Positions 19,285 to 29,662 of a stretch of 64,000 nt of DNA are shown in pieces. A program made the position numbers and the translations under genes. The DNA is taken from assembly GCA_030512335.1 (NCBI GenBank), contig JAULSU010000004.1, positions 5,518,001-5,582,000 of the forward strand, in the 5' to 3' direction. The DNA is from Immersiella caudata. Lineage: Eukaryota > Ascomycota > Sordariomycetes > Sordariales > Lasiosphaeriaceae. The notes beneath the pieces are model-generated. The model searched no databases, was not told the origin of the DNA, and saw nothing but the letters and a program-made list of their open reading frames with translations. Position 1 is the first letter of the stretch. Every line of letters begins with the position of its first letter.

Positions 19285-19633
19285 TCAAGATCTTCCCCTC
19301 AGCTTCTCCTTAATCCTAGATGGGGACCACGATTCGCTTGCCGGGACTAGGACGGGTCCAGCAGCGGTTACGGAGTCGAACTTCTTCCACGTTGAAATGG
19401 ATGTCCCCCTATTGATCCGAACCTGAAGATTGTATTCCCCAGAACTAGTCATCTGTATGAGTTAGTAATAAGGTTAAGATATTCTGAGATAGTTTCAACT
19501 TACACCCTACATGTCCAGCCTGAAATCGCCATTGGTATATATAGATGGTGCCTCCCGATGTTGGAAGTCCTTTCAGATCGCTGTCTAGGATCTCATCGAT
19601 GAACTGCTTCAGAGCCTTGATTCCTTTGCCCAT
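19285..19633 (-). CDS. Small spliced gene of unknown function (about 96 residues)
   Basis: Candidate gene not evident from long frames. Exon 1 runs from an ATG at 19633 (context TTCACCATGG) to 19511. Exon 2 (19452-19285) is open for 55 codons from the first base after TACTAACTCATACAG, a textbook branch site and acceptor. A phase-0 join needs the donor GTAGGG at 19510; the stronger donor GTAAGT at 19503 would end the protein after two codons (a 45-residue form). The long form begins MGKGIKALKQFIDEILDSD, has GGTIYIYQWRFQAGH at the junction and ends in a basic KEKLRGRS tail. There is no signal peptide or membrane segment. A TATATAAAG box lies about 155 bases upstream. I know no homologue. Confidence rests on the splice signals and TATA box only. 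Confidence 0.45.
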
Positions 19634-19744
19634 GGTGAAGATCGTGTGAGGTAGGGAGTAGGGAGCGTCAAGGAGAATAAATGGTTAGCGATGGATAATG
19701 TTTAGATGTGAGCACTAGTTTATCTTTACCCTGGAACTGATTAA

Positions 19745-19807
19745 CGTTCTCAACAAATAGAATAATAAAAGTTCCTGATATGATGACTTTATATATTTTT
19801 GAGAACG
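19745..19807 (-). promoter_or_regulatory. Putative TATA box flanked by a 9-bp inverted repeat
   Basis: On the minus strand TATATAAAG (19795-19787) precedes the small gene's ATG by about 155 bases. It is framed by CGTTCTCAA (19745-19753) and its exact inverse TTGAGAACG (19799-19807). The arms could be a paired regulator site or chance. Confidence 0.4.
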
Positions 19808-20209
19808 CAGGCGGTGTCTTAGGCGAGGGCACCGCCCCCTTGAATCGTCGCTAATAGCCACCGCCACCCCCTTCGCAGTCCTATAACTATTTGAGCGGAT
19901 AGCATGGTGGCCATGCGGTCGGACTGAGTTTGCCCCTCGGAGGTACCCTCAGCATTCCCAGCGGTTCGATCACCACCCACTAGACGTACCAATTCCGCCC
20001 GTCTTTTGCCGTGACTGATCGCTTTCTTCTTGCAGGTCTCAATTCTCACTTTGTTCCGCAGTCTTCCTACACCTGCTGCTGTGGCAATCTTCATTCTTTG
20101 AACCCGCTGAGGGAACACGTGATCGGGCCAGTTGGGACCTCCGCATTCGGCAATACCGACTCTCCCCGTTGGTCGGCACCCACGCTTTTGCCCAACCTGT
20201 CCTTCCGCC

Positions 20210-21571
20210 ATGTCATCACCCTCACATCCAGCCGACAACAAATCAATAGACATGGCGCTGCCGAACCAAGATGGTTTGCGATGGAAACAGACGTTATTTG
20301 ATCTTGTGTCGGAGTGGACACGAAACCCCTCAATCTCAACGGTCGAATCGACTTGCCGCAAGCAATTATGCATCCCTCCAGAGGAAGCCTGCGACGTCAG
20401 CTTTCACGCATCCGGCCTCTTCAACAAGCTTTACAGTATCAAGCGCACCAATAGCCCTTTAATGATAATGCGCATCTCACTGCCTGTCTACCCGCGCCAC
20501 AAGACACGCGCCGAGGTGGCCACCCTGCGCTGGGTTCGCGAAAATACGTCTATTCCGGTCCCGAAAGTTTTTGCATTTGACGACAGCAACGACAATCTCA
20601 TCGGTTTTGAATGGATCTTGATGGAGCACATGAAGGGTACAAATGCAGACACCCGATGGCGGGCCATGTCGATGGAGCAAAAGGTGGCGCTGACAGAGCG
20701 GATGACGAAATTCCAGGCAGAGTTGTCAAGATTCGGGAGAGCAGAGTCCCTTTTCAGGGGCATAGGGACGCTGGATCTCTGCGATGAAAGCAACAACGTT
20801 GAGGATACGAAAGCAGCCGCTCCCGGTTTTCTGGTGTCCCCCGAGTTCTTCATAGGCGACCACGTTCGCTACGACATCTCGCGGGGTCCTTTCCGCTCTG
20901 CTCATGACTGGCTCAGCACTGTGTTAAAAATCATCCTGCAACACCAGACCGCCATCCTCAAGACTTCAGAGGACGAAGACAACATAGAAGACGCCGAGAA
21001 TGTGTCGGCTGTGGCGCAGAAGCTACTCGCTCTCGTTCCAAAAGTTTTCCCTTCAACTTTGGAAGAGCCAGAGGCGACGGCACTCTACCACCACGACCTT
21101 CATCTCAACAACATCTTGGTCAGCGAAGATGGTGAAATCACGGCCGTTTTGGATTGGGAATGTGTCTCGGCGATGCCTCTCTGGATGTCAGCCAAGCTTC
21201 CCAAGTTTCTCGAAGGGCCAGCACGGGAGAAGGAACCGCAGAGGGATAGTTATGCTGATACCGACCCAGTAGCTAACGAGCCCGCCGCTGCCGAAGGGGG
21301 GGGTGAACTAGGGGGTCAAGAAAAGAATGAGCTGTATTACATCCATAGAATGGAGTATGAAGCCACACAGCTGCGAAAGGTCTACAAAGCCAAGCTGAAG
21401 CAGCTCTGGCCGGAGTGGCCGCTAGATGAGAACCCTGCGGAGATGGACTTGTTCGAAGCCATCTCGATGTGTGACGGGATTTGGGCCGGGCGGGTGGGAA
21501 GATGGGCTGATCGTATGGAGAAGGGCGAAACGATGCGGTTTGACATGGAAGACGACTACACACCTAGCTAG
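20210..21571 (+). CDS. Aminoglycoside-phosphotransferase-like (APH) kinase-fold protein
   Basis: Intronless, 453 residues. The frame is open upstream from a TTG at 20132, but the first ATG is at 20210. Motifs of the fungal APH/choline-kinase-like fold are in order: a glycine-poor N-lobe with LMIMRISLP holding a candidate residue of the ATP site, then EVATLRWVRENTSIPVPKV and FEWILMEHMKGT. The catalytic loop is HHDLHLNNIL, matching HxDxxxxN, and AVLDWE supplies the metal-binding Asp. So the kinase site looks intact. Fungi have dozens of such proteins; substrates (small molecules or proteins) are mostly unknown. It converges with the NACHT gene. Resistance to aminoglycosides is not implied. Confidence 0.85.
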   Translation: MSSPSHPADNKSIDMALPNQDGLRWKQTLFDLVSEWTRNPSISTVESTCRKQLCIPPEEACDVSFHASGLFNKLYSIKRTNSPLMIMRISLPVYPRHKTRAEVATLRWVRENTSIPVPKVFAFDDSNDNLIGFEWILMEHMKGTNADTRWRAMSMEQKVALTERMTKFQAELSRFGRAESLFRGIGTLDLCDESNNVEDTKAAAPGFLVSPEFFIGDHVRYDISRGPFRSAHDWLSTVLKIILQHQTAILKTSEDEDNIEDAENVSAVAQKLLALVPKVFPSTLEEPEATALYHHDLHLNNILVSEDGEITAVLDWECVSAMPLWMSAKLPKFLEGPAREKEPQRDSYADTDPVANEPAAAEGGGELGGQEKNELYYIHRMEYEATQLRKVYKAKLKQLWPEWPLDENPAEMDLFEAISMCDGIWAGRVGRWADRMEKGETMRFDMEDDYTPS

Positions 21572-22044
21572 TTACATAGGTAGACTCGCAGAAGATGAGA
21601 ATCACGGCCACAAGGTCTCTTTAGTGCTGTCTTTCGCTCGAGCGTCGGCGCTTCTAGTTGGCAGCTCTCATCAGATCATACCCACCATCGATACGAAATC
21701 AAGCCAGAGGCTTGATCACGTCCTTTGGTCAGACACGCGCAACACTTGCGCTACACAGATTCTGATGGATCGGCTCCGTACTGCGCACGGCGAATGCCTA
21801 GTGCCGATCCCGCGATGCAGCAGTCAGCAAAATCTGAGCCTCGAGTGGGCCATCCATATATGGTAGGGGTGACACAGTAAATCTTTTTCTTTTTGCGGCC
21901 TCGAGGCAGTGCGGGTTTCTGGATCCCTCCTGGCTTGTTGGTTGTCCCTTCTTCGGGTGGGGTGCTTGAAACTTTCGATGTCACCATGATTCTTTGCCTG
22001 ACTGTCGCTCTTTCCCCTGATGAGAACTCGCCCCAACTCTCTCG
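21572..22044. other. Convergent intergenic region
   Basis: It holds the 3' ends of the APH-like gene and the NACHT gene. No gene is visible. Confidence 0.4.
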
Positions 22045-25000
22045 CTACCATCGGCACCGCTTGAGCATCGTATACCCCCAAAACCTCTCGAACGGGTAAT
22101 CCTCGACCCGACTCGTCAAGTCAATTTCGCCCTTCTTCCGCCTCTCCGCGTAGCTCACACACGAGCGTATCCATCTCGTCGTAGTCCTGTCTACTTTGCC
22201 TACCGATGCCAAATCGTTGGCGTCCAGCACACATTCGAACTTCTCGCGCATGACAGCGACGGCGTCATCCCGGAATCCCGCCCCTGCCGTTGGGTCAACA
22301 CCGGATTTGTCGAGAATTGCTGCTAGGTAGAAGTATCCAGCGACTAAGAGTACATCATACTGGTAGGTTTCCAGGACGTGGTCGCAGTCGTAACGCATCC
22401 CTTCTTTCAGCGCATCGATTACCAACGACAGCCTGGTGATTGCCCAGACAACATCCTTCCCCTGTATGGCTGCTAGAGCGTCAAACAACATGCCCGTGAG
22501 GTTTGCGATGCAGTGCGGGCCGCATTGGATATCAGAAAGCTTTTCAACAACCTTCTCAAACGCGCGTTTGGCCTCCAGGGGTCGACCTGCGTTGCTACAG
22601 TGCAACCCCATCCCTATAGAAAGCCTCAGGGAGAGCCAGTTGAACTCTTCATCATCATCGTCATCATAATCCTCGTCTTCATCGTCCTCGTGGTTGCTGT
22701 CGCTGTCGCTGTCGTTGTAGTCTTCCTCCTCCCCGTCGCCCTCGTGGGTTACTCCGATGCGATTGTTGAGAGCCGCATAGTAGTGGAGAGGATCGCAATG
22801 TTTAGGCCTGAATCCCTGGCACCGGATGGAAAACGCAAGCGTCTCGCGTAAGCAGATCTCCCGCATTGAGAGTTCGCCCTGGGACGGAGCCGTTTGTGCC
22901 GCCAAGGACTTTCGGATGAACATCTCCGCTTCTCCAAAGATCCCATGTGCCAGTAGTTGGGAGGCAACAAACTCCCACGCCTCGTGTCTCTCCTCTCCCT
23001 CGTCCATGTATGCCTCTTCAATATGCCCTATGTTTTTCCGAACCCATTCAACCATATCGTCCCTCTCAACAACCAGGTTCATGTGCAGCCTAATATCACG
23101 CTCCACGTCTGACAGCGGGCGGAGCTTCAAGTACGAGAAGGAGTTGATCGACCGCATCTCATCTCTCGCCAGGTCGTTTCTGCCCATATAGGAGAGCGTT
23201 GTGGCCAGAAACATGGTCGCAAAGTCGATGTCGTCTTGCGTCGCCTTTCCCGTGCCACGCGAGACTGCAAGTTGAGATTTCAGGCGGTCTCGCTCTTTCC
23301 TCCATATGTCGACTGACACTTCGAGTTTGCCCAAATCGTATGTAACATAGCCGAGCTCTTCCATAACACTCCCAATCGAGTCGCTGTCTAGACGCCTCAT
23401 AAATGTGCGGTCATCCACAAGTGATCGAAGCAGTGTCTCCGCTTCCTCGGGGAGGTCGAAATCCCTGCAGGACCGGCCAACTTCTACAAACGAATGGGCT
23501 CGACTTTTGAAGAACTTTGGATGGCGTGAAAGAGCCTTGTAAATATGATTGCGCAGCGGACTCTTCCTCGGCGACTTTCCCTTGGTTTTGCCAGCCAGCA
23601 GCCTCCTCGAGGCCGCGACCACGGTGTTCTTCGCTTCATCTGTCTTGCCCATGCCGGACAGGCGACAAGACATGGCATTCGCCACATCACACCAGATGAG
23701 ATCGAGGATAGGACTTGGTTGCTTTAAGTCTAGAATCTCTAATGACCGTCGGTAATGCAAGACGCCCAACTCATCGCTTGGTTGTAAATAGCCCAACCAC
23801 TGGCTGACCCAGGCTTCCAGGATGTCTCCCTTGCCCCGAACCCTCTCAAGCGCACTGAGAGCCGTCTTCAACGCTTCTGCCTCTCTGTCTGTGTGCGCGA
23901 GGAACCATACCAGTCCCATCAGGGGGAAAAAGGACATTCTCCGGAGTGACGGCTCCAAAGCCCCAAGCACAGCATCCAGAGGGCTTGGAAGCAGCTCCAG
24001 TTTGCTGACGCATGTCTTCACCGGGCTTAATATCAGGGAAAGACGTGAGTCATCGAGCATCTTATCCATTGCAGGCCAGTTACTTATCGCGGCGTGTTGA
24101 TTACTCCTTCGTTGGGCCTGCGTCGGCTGCCTTGTGCCCTCAATTCCCCGAATTTCTGGGGAGCGAACGGGGGAAATTTTTGTGCTGGAGCTTGGATATG
24201 CCGTAGGCGCAACCTGTTGTCCAACCAATTCCAGTAGTCCCTCCGCAATGCCGAATTTTTGGAAGATGTCAAGGAGGTCATCGAAGCCTTTGCCCCGAGA
24301 TTGGTCCATATCGTTACCATTTTGGCCACAGAACGCCAAAAAGCTCCACAATTGAATCATGTCATCCCAGAAGGCAATTGGCAGCGTCCTTTGGCTTGCC
24401 CCCTCATGCTCCATCCAAACGGCAAACTCCAACCACTGCCATTCTTCCGAGGACCCCATAGGTGAAGTGAAAAAGTCGTCGGCAGCAATATGTGAGCTCA
24501 AGAGGTGCGATACCACGTAGTTTGCTGCGTAAGGGAGAAATGGGAACCGCAGCTCCAATGTTGGGAAGGGAACTCGCTGCCCAGATGGTTCGCGCCATAG
24601 AATGCCTTGCAAGTACCGAAAGCATGCCAGAGCCATTGCCTTCTGACACGACTCTGCATCCATGTAGAAATATCCAGCTGCTGGGGTTTCCTCGCTTCCC
24701 TTCACGCGCGGCTGGGATAGAAGGAACTCTCGAAGGGACGTGTGTCCGAGGTAGACCAAATTTCCCTGTATTGTGATGACGTCCCCGCACGCGTCTATGA
24801 TGCCTTCCTCGGTAATCATGTGGTCGCCGTAGCTGCTGGGTTCTTGTGCCATCGAGTGCGCGTAGGCTAGGCAGAGCTCTGTCAGGGTCAACGGCCGTGC
24901 TGAGCCAATCACCAGACCAAGGATGGCCTTGGCGCGTTGCATTCCGATCGACGGGCTTGATTGTCGACCCCGCAATCTCTTCGCGAGCGATTCAAAGATG

Positions 25001-26313
25001 CGACTGTATTCTTGGTTGAGTTGATCGGGAACGTTGTTCAAGGTACGGCGAACTTCAGCATTGCTGAACGTGAGGTGGAGCTCCTTGAACACCAGCTTGA
25101 CCCAAAGGAACATGACGGCGGACTTGGACTCCAGTTCTGCTCTGATATGCATTTTGACGTCTTCATCCACGATGTTGGAGCAGTGGTCCAGTTCATGGCA
25201 AATGAGCTTGTCGATGTCATCTTTGACCAGTGATTTGTTGAGCACAATGTGCAACGGCCACTTCTTCAATGCGAGTCGGAGACTTCGCTGTCGCCCCGAC
25301 AAGAGAACCCTGAGCTGTGGAATTGACTGAAGGAGCTTCAAAATGTGACTGAGAGGGCCCTCTCTCGCATCGTTCCAGTCGTCAGAAGACTCGTCGATAC
25401 CGTCAATGATTACATATAACTCATGGGGATAATCGTTGGCAAGTCGCTGGATTTCGGACACCAGCTTGCTTGTATCCTTGAGGTCCCCCTGGGATTCCAG
25501 CAGCCTTGCCATGTGCGCTGTTCGCCGTTCCTGTGGTGTCGCGTCCAGAAGCTGCCATAGGACTGTCCGGAAGAGGACGTCGACTCGCATCTCGTGAGAG
25601 CTCCCCGCCCAGAAGGAAAAGAACACCGTTCTGAGCCCCTTAGCTCTCAGGTCGTCGGCAATTGAAGAAGCGAGGACGGATTTGCCACACCCGCTCACTC
25701 CATAAATGAGGAGGACTCGGTTTTCAACATTCGTGACTCTCTCGGAAGTGCTTCCGCCGCTCGAGGTCGTGGCAGGGGCGCCCCTCCATCTCTCTACTGT
25801 CTCGTGAGACCAGACCCATTCCAGTGTGCCTTGCAGCTTCTCGGGGATGAACCTTGCCGCAGCGATAGAGGGCTTGACGATATTTCTCACGCGATCTTCG
25901 AGCTGCTCCCGGGCGGTGGACTCGGCAAGATATACTTGCAGGAGGTTGATGAATCGGTCGATACGCTGGAGTTTGGCTTTGAGCTTTGATTCGAAGCCTG
26001 TAAAAACCAGCTGTGCCCTCTGCAAGACCTTTGGGCCCTTCTTGGAATCTTCGACCTTGCCGACGAGGAGTCCCAAACTGTTGAGCTCCTCCAGGGTATC
26101 GTTAAGAATTGGAGTGAGGCGGTCGCCGTCGCGGGCCAGATCCCGGCGCTGGATGCTTTCAAGGATCTTGGCGAGTAGATCCAGCTGGGCACGGAGGCCG
26201 CTCGCGGCTTTTGCAATCTCGCGTCTGCTGCTGATGTGGGTAATGGCGTTGCCGATGCGTTTGGCTAGCTTCAACAGTTCTGGAACTGCTGCAACCACAC
26301 CAATCACCTCCAT
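22045..26313 (-). CDS. NACHT-domain STAND protein (fungal NLR-like) with helical-repeat C-terminus
   Basis: Single frame of 1422 residues from the first ATG at 26313; a longer frame to 26418 would start with TTG. The N-terminus (MEVIGVVAAVPELLKLAKRI) matches the helical N-terminal domain found on many fungal STAND proteins. A NACHT NTPase follows: Walker A GVSGCGKS near residues 205-212, Walker B LYVIIDGIDES near 300-310, and the later YLGHTSLREFLLSQ typical of the winged-helix end. Residues about 780-1130 are leucine/alanine-rich helical repeats that look TPR-like, a common ligand-sensing part. Near 1200-1225 there is a very acidic Asp/Glu run. Such proteins oligomerise on ligand binding and trigger cell-death or incompatibility programmes; this role is inferred from architecture. 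No frameshift was found. Confidence 0.88.
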   Translation of the reverse strand: MEVIGVVAAVPELLKLAKRIGNAITHISSRREIAKAASGLRAQLDLLAKILESIQRRDLARDGDRLTPILNDTLEELNSLGLLVGKVEDSKKGPKVLQRAQLVFTGFESKLKAKLQRIDRFINLLQVYLAESTAREQLEDRVRNIVKPSIAAARFIPEKLQGTLEWVWSHETVERWRGAPATTSSGGSTSERVTNVENRVLLIYGVSGCGKSVLASSIADDLRAKGLRTVFFSFWAGSSHEMRVDVLFRTVLWQLLDATPQERRTAHMARLLESQGDLKDTSKLVSEIQRLANDYPHELYVIIDGIDESSDDWNDAREGPLSHILKLLQSIPQLRVLLSGRQRSLRLALKKWPLHIVLNKSLVKDDIDKLICHELDHCSNIVDEDVKMHIRAELESKSAVMFLWVKLVFKELHLTFSNAEVRRTLNNVPDQLNQEYSRIFESLAKRLRGRQSSPSIGMQRAKAILGLVIGSARPLTLTELCLAYAHSMAQEPSSYGDHMITEEGIIDACGDVITIQGNLVYLGHTSLREFLLSQPRVKGSEETPAAGYFYMDAESCQKAMALACFRYLQGILWREPSGQRVPFPTLELRFPFLPYAANYVVSHLLSSHIAADDFFTSPMGSSEEWQWLEFAVWMEHEGASQRTLPIAFWDDMIQLWSFLAFCGQNGNDMDQSRGKGFDDLLDIFQKFGIAEGLLELVGQQVAPTAYPSSSTKISPVRSPEIRGIEGTRQPTQAQRRSNQHAAISNWPAMDKMLDDSRLSLILSPVKTCVSKLELLPSPLDAVLGALEPSLRRMSFFPLMGLVWFLAHTDREAEALKTALSALERVRGKGDILEAWVSQWLGYLQPSDELGVLHYRRSLEILDLKQPSPILDLIWCDVANAMSCRLSGMGKTDEAKNTVVAASRRLLAGKTKGKSPRKSPLRNHIYKALSRHPKFFKSRAHSFVEVGRSCRDFDLPEEAETLLRSLVDDRTFMRRLDSDSIGSVMEELGYVTYDLGKLEVSVDIWRKERDRLKSQLAVSRGTGKATQDDIDFATMFLATTLSYMGRNDLARDEMRSINSFSYLKLRPLSDVERDIRLHMNLVVERDDMVEWVRKNIGHIEEAYMDEGEERHEAWEFVASQLLAHGIFGEAEMFIRKSLAAQTAPSQGELSMREICLRETLAFSIRCQGFRPKHCDPLHYYAALNNRIGVTHEGDGEEEDYNDSDSDSNHEDDEDEDYDDDDDEEFNWLSLRLSIGMGLHCSNAGRPLEAKRAFEKVVEKLSDIQCGPHCIANLTGMLFDALAAIQGKDVVWAITRLSLVIDALKEGMRYDCDHVLETYQYDVLLVAGYFYLAAILDKSGVDPTAGAGFRDDAVAVMREKFECVLDANDLASVGKVDRTTTRWIRSCVSYAERRKKGEIDLTSRVEDYPFERFWGYTMLKRCRW

Positions 26314-27463
26314 GGCTGCCGTGTCTCGGGACGCCGAGGTAATGAAGAGTCGACATGATGTCTTGAAAATGGTGCCCTGGGGCGAGGCTTGAGGGTCGAG
26401 CTCTTTGTTAGGCAGCAATGCAGGGGAAATGCGCAGTGGTTTCGGAGAATCCTTGTACGACCTTGCCGCTCGTCGTGGTGGGTGGTTGCGGCTGCAATTG
26501 CGCGGTGCTCAGCCACGCAAGTGAGGAAGCAGCGAGTCGCTGCCAGCGGGGTGTTGAGGCGGACCCCGCATCGCCTCACCACTCTTCGATCTTCTGACGA
26601 CCCAGTCCCAGACCTGTGCCGAGCGTAGACGCACGAGGAACCGATTCGCTGCCAAACCAGGAACCAAGAGCCCGCCAAACAACAGGGCCAATTTATGCCG
26701 CTCCCACGATAAACCCCAGATCAGAAGCCAGCACTCTCCGGGTCATCTACCATTACACTCTATGAACAAGGAAGCGCGGCCCGGGATGTAGTGAGCGGTC
26801 AGTAGATTGCGCGGCCTTGAGGATGGCGTTTACTATGTGCAACCCGTCAACCCGGTATCTTGGGGACTCCTGCAAGCAATCAAATGGCTTGTCCAGAAAG
26901 AAGTATCCACACGATCCTTCGAGGGACGATCGCTTGTCTTTTTAGTTATCAGGCTCGTGTTTAGAGACTGAATGCGGCCATTCCCTCCTACTCCGTAGGT
27001 CGAAAATACCTAGCGAAGATTGCCTGGTCGCTCAACACGGTCTTCATATAGGATTGAGTAGGAAGATGCAGCAAAGGAGGTTAACAATCCAAGAGCATCT
27101 AATGACAAACCCGCTTGGCCCTCACCACATTTTGACTCGAGTGCGTCCATCCGTGTCGCTTCCATAACCCCCGCAACCAACCTCCAATCTCAGCAGGGAC
27201 TGTTCGTCGCCGACGGCACTGTCTCACATTTTCAGTTTTATTCACCGTGTTCCAGTTATGAATGGACCCCAACAGATTGCAAATTGCGCCGATCCTTGAA
27301 ACAGGACCATGTTCACACCCAAGACTCTGAGAAGGGACGCGAGGACTTTATGAATGTCAGAGTTTGCTCCGCTCAATCTCGATCGGAACCCACAAGCCCC
27401 TGAGTCCTCAGCGGGCTTTTGTTTGACCCGCCATCTCGCAACTCTGACAGACGACACGACAAG
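26314..27463. other. Divergent intergenic region upstream of the NACHT gene
   Basis: About 1.1 kb between two genes that point away from each other. Open frames near 26389-26690 on both strands are shadows of a GC-rich leader. No gene, repeat or RNA was recognised. Confidence 0.4.
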
Positions 27464-28806
27464 ATGCACATGTCTTGGTTCCAGTTTTACTACCCTGTAG
27501 AAAGGCCATACCCCTTTGGCTGGCTGAGGTGGCTTGTTTTGTTCGGAGGGATCGTCGTTTGCGTACCCCTTTCCTTCCTCAGCGTCGCGACGCAAGGATA
27601 CGAAACTATCGCTATTTACACCCCGGATCCCAACGCAACCGAAACCAACCAAACCCCCTTCGAGGGATTCCCGCTGAGAGCAAACACAGACTTCGTCCGT
27701 TCGCCCACGTTGACGCCCGTCAATACCCACTTCCTCACCAACAACACAGCCCTCACCTACACGCTTCGAAGCGTCACCCACAGCAGCGACCCGAACCGAC
27801 ACCCAGCCCTTGCTGCCTCCGTCCCCTACAAGAACAATCCACTCAAGGACTGTCGGATCGAGGCCATCGAGATCGAGCTCGAGAGTGTCCAACGCAACGC
27901 TCTACAAATTGCCAGACAAGAATGGGGTAGCGCTGCCAAAGCATACATCACATGTACCACCGAGACAGACACCGGCTCTGCCGGGCTCAACTTGATGACA
28001 AGCTACGAGCACACTTCTGTCGATCGCTCTAGCAGCTTTGCCAGTCCCGATAACACTACCAAGGCAAGCCTCTCCCTCGGCGAAGCCCTTTGTCTTGGTA
28101 TTCGCTCGCCCTGTCCCTCAAGATGAAGCAGTCCAACGACAAATTCCGTAGAAACCAGGACAAGGTTGTCAAAGGATACGTTGAATTGTACAGGCGGGAT
28201 GAGATTGATAGCATCAAGTCACTAGACTACTTGCGACTGAGCTGCTTTTTTGAGTCGTTGAATAGCGAAAGCGGTCAGATCGATGCCGTCTACCACTGCC
28301 CAAGTGGTCGGCTCAACGACTTGGTCAATAACCCTGTCAGCGACCCTGATAGGCCCTTGCCGGGCATCTGGATCCCGCTCGATAGCTTGGCAAAAGTGTT
28401 TTATCATACCGTCCTGACAGACCTAGGGCAGGATCACGGTCAAGAGTCCAATCTGCTGGTTGACCCCGAAATGGTCGAGTACTTCACCAAGAACATCACG
28501 GCAATTATAAAGGATAAAGAGCAGGCAAACAATCGGTTGGGGCTGGGACGGACGGGCTTCGGCTCGGCTCCAATAACAGCTCAGGAGGCAAGTAGGCTAC
28601 CCCTGTGAGTTCGACCTTCGGTCATTGCGACGACGTATCTGTGTCAGGTGCCCAGGTTGAAGAGCGCGGGGGCGCTGGCTATGTCGGTGCTGATCAACAA
28701 TTTTGTGTTGCTTTCGGTACTGTGGAAGGTGTTTGTTTGGGTGGCATCTTTCAGGCTGACGCTCGAGATGATGGTGTGTGAGGGGTGTGAGACTAAGGGG
28801 ACTTGA
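27464..28806 (+). pseudogene. Three-helix fungal membrane protein, broken by a frameshift and a stop
   Basis: The first ATG (27464) opens MHMSWFQFYYPVERPYPFGW and a membrane helix (LVLFGGIVVCVPLSFLSVA). A lumenal/extracellular part with several N-glycosylation sites follows, in one frame as far as about 28065. The protein continues in the next frame with LSWYSLALSLKMKQSNDKF, CFFESLN and GIWIPLDSLAKVF. A TGA at 28606-28608 interrupts it, yet the same frame goes on as PSVIATTYLCQVPRLKSAG and a last helix (SVLINNFVLLSVLWKVFVW) to TGA at 28804. This layout, with YLCQVPxLK before the final helix, is that of an uncharacterised Pezizomycotina membrane-protein family. No GT-AG intron explains either break. 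CGA to TGA would be a RIP-type change. Sequencing error cannot be excluded for the frameshift. Confidence 0.6.
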
Positions 28807-29662
28807 TTGGGTTTCATGAGGGGATGTGGACAAGGGACCCAGGGGAATGGGCGTGTTTGTTGTGGACAGAGCATTGTCGTCGGCGACCAGTCTTCCGGAG
28901 ATGTCCAGCTCTCGAGGTCACTTCGGGCGTGCCGTTTTCATCAAACGCAGCTTCCGCACTGCCCTTCCGTCGGTTTAGTTCATCCCGGAGGCTTGCACGC
29001 TGCGTTTGCGCGCATCTCGGCGTTACCCCTGGATACATTGCGGACCACTGTGGGGCCTAGCAGTTAAGGTATCCGTAGATACGTCACGGGCTGTGGCAGA
29101 AGAGTTACATTATCGAGTAGCCTACAAACAGATGGCAAGTGATAGGCATTCAGTCGGTGAGCATCTTCTGCGCGCTTCGGAGGCCTACAAGGCAGGGGTC
29201 CGGTTCGTCTCCTTGCCGGTCAATGACTGTTGATTGGAGAGGTTCGGAGCTGCGTTGAGCAGTGAGGCCTACGGCAGATGCCTTCACGAATCGGAAAGGA
29301 TGCAGCTGCAAAATTGGTCGAATCCGCAATGAGGCGAGCTTTGATTTGCTCAAGCCCGCCGTGTTTGCCTGCAACGGCCCGTTTGGAAGGCCGGAGGGCT
29401 GTTCGGGCTGTTGGGCCGCATGCAAGCAAAACAGGCCGAGAGCTAGGTTGACCGAAATATGCAGCCTCCTTGATCAAATGGCGGATGTCGCGGGGCCAGA
29501 GCCCTTTCCTGGTTTTGATAAAGTTCTTGAGTCGCCCAGTCACTTGGGCAGCGAAAAGGATCCTGGTTCCCTAATCTTCTCTCGCTCCTTCCCTGCCCCA
29601 CGGCACCCCGTCACTCACGCCCTCCGCCATTCCCACATCCACTCGACTTCCACTCTTCAGCC
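28807..29662. other. Intergenic region before the dynamin gene
   Basis: Contains the dynamin-like gene's promoter and 5' UTR. A pyrimidine-rich tract (about 29570-29600) lies shortly before the ATG. Overlapping frames on both strands are short and featureless. Confidence 0.4.

Noticed and set aside
20210..21571. Antibiotic-resistance gene
   Set aside because: APH-fold proteins are abundant in fungi and mostly unrelated to drug resistance; sequence gives no such indication.
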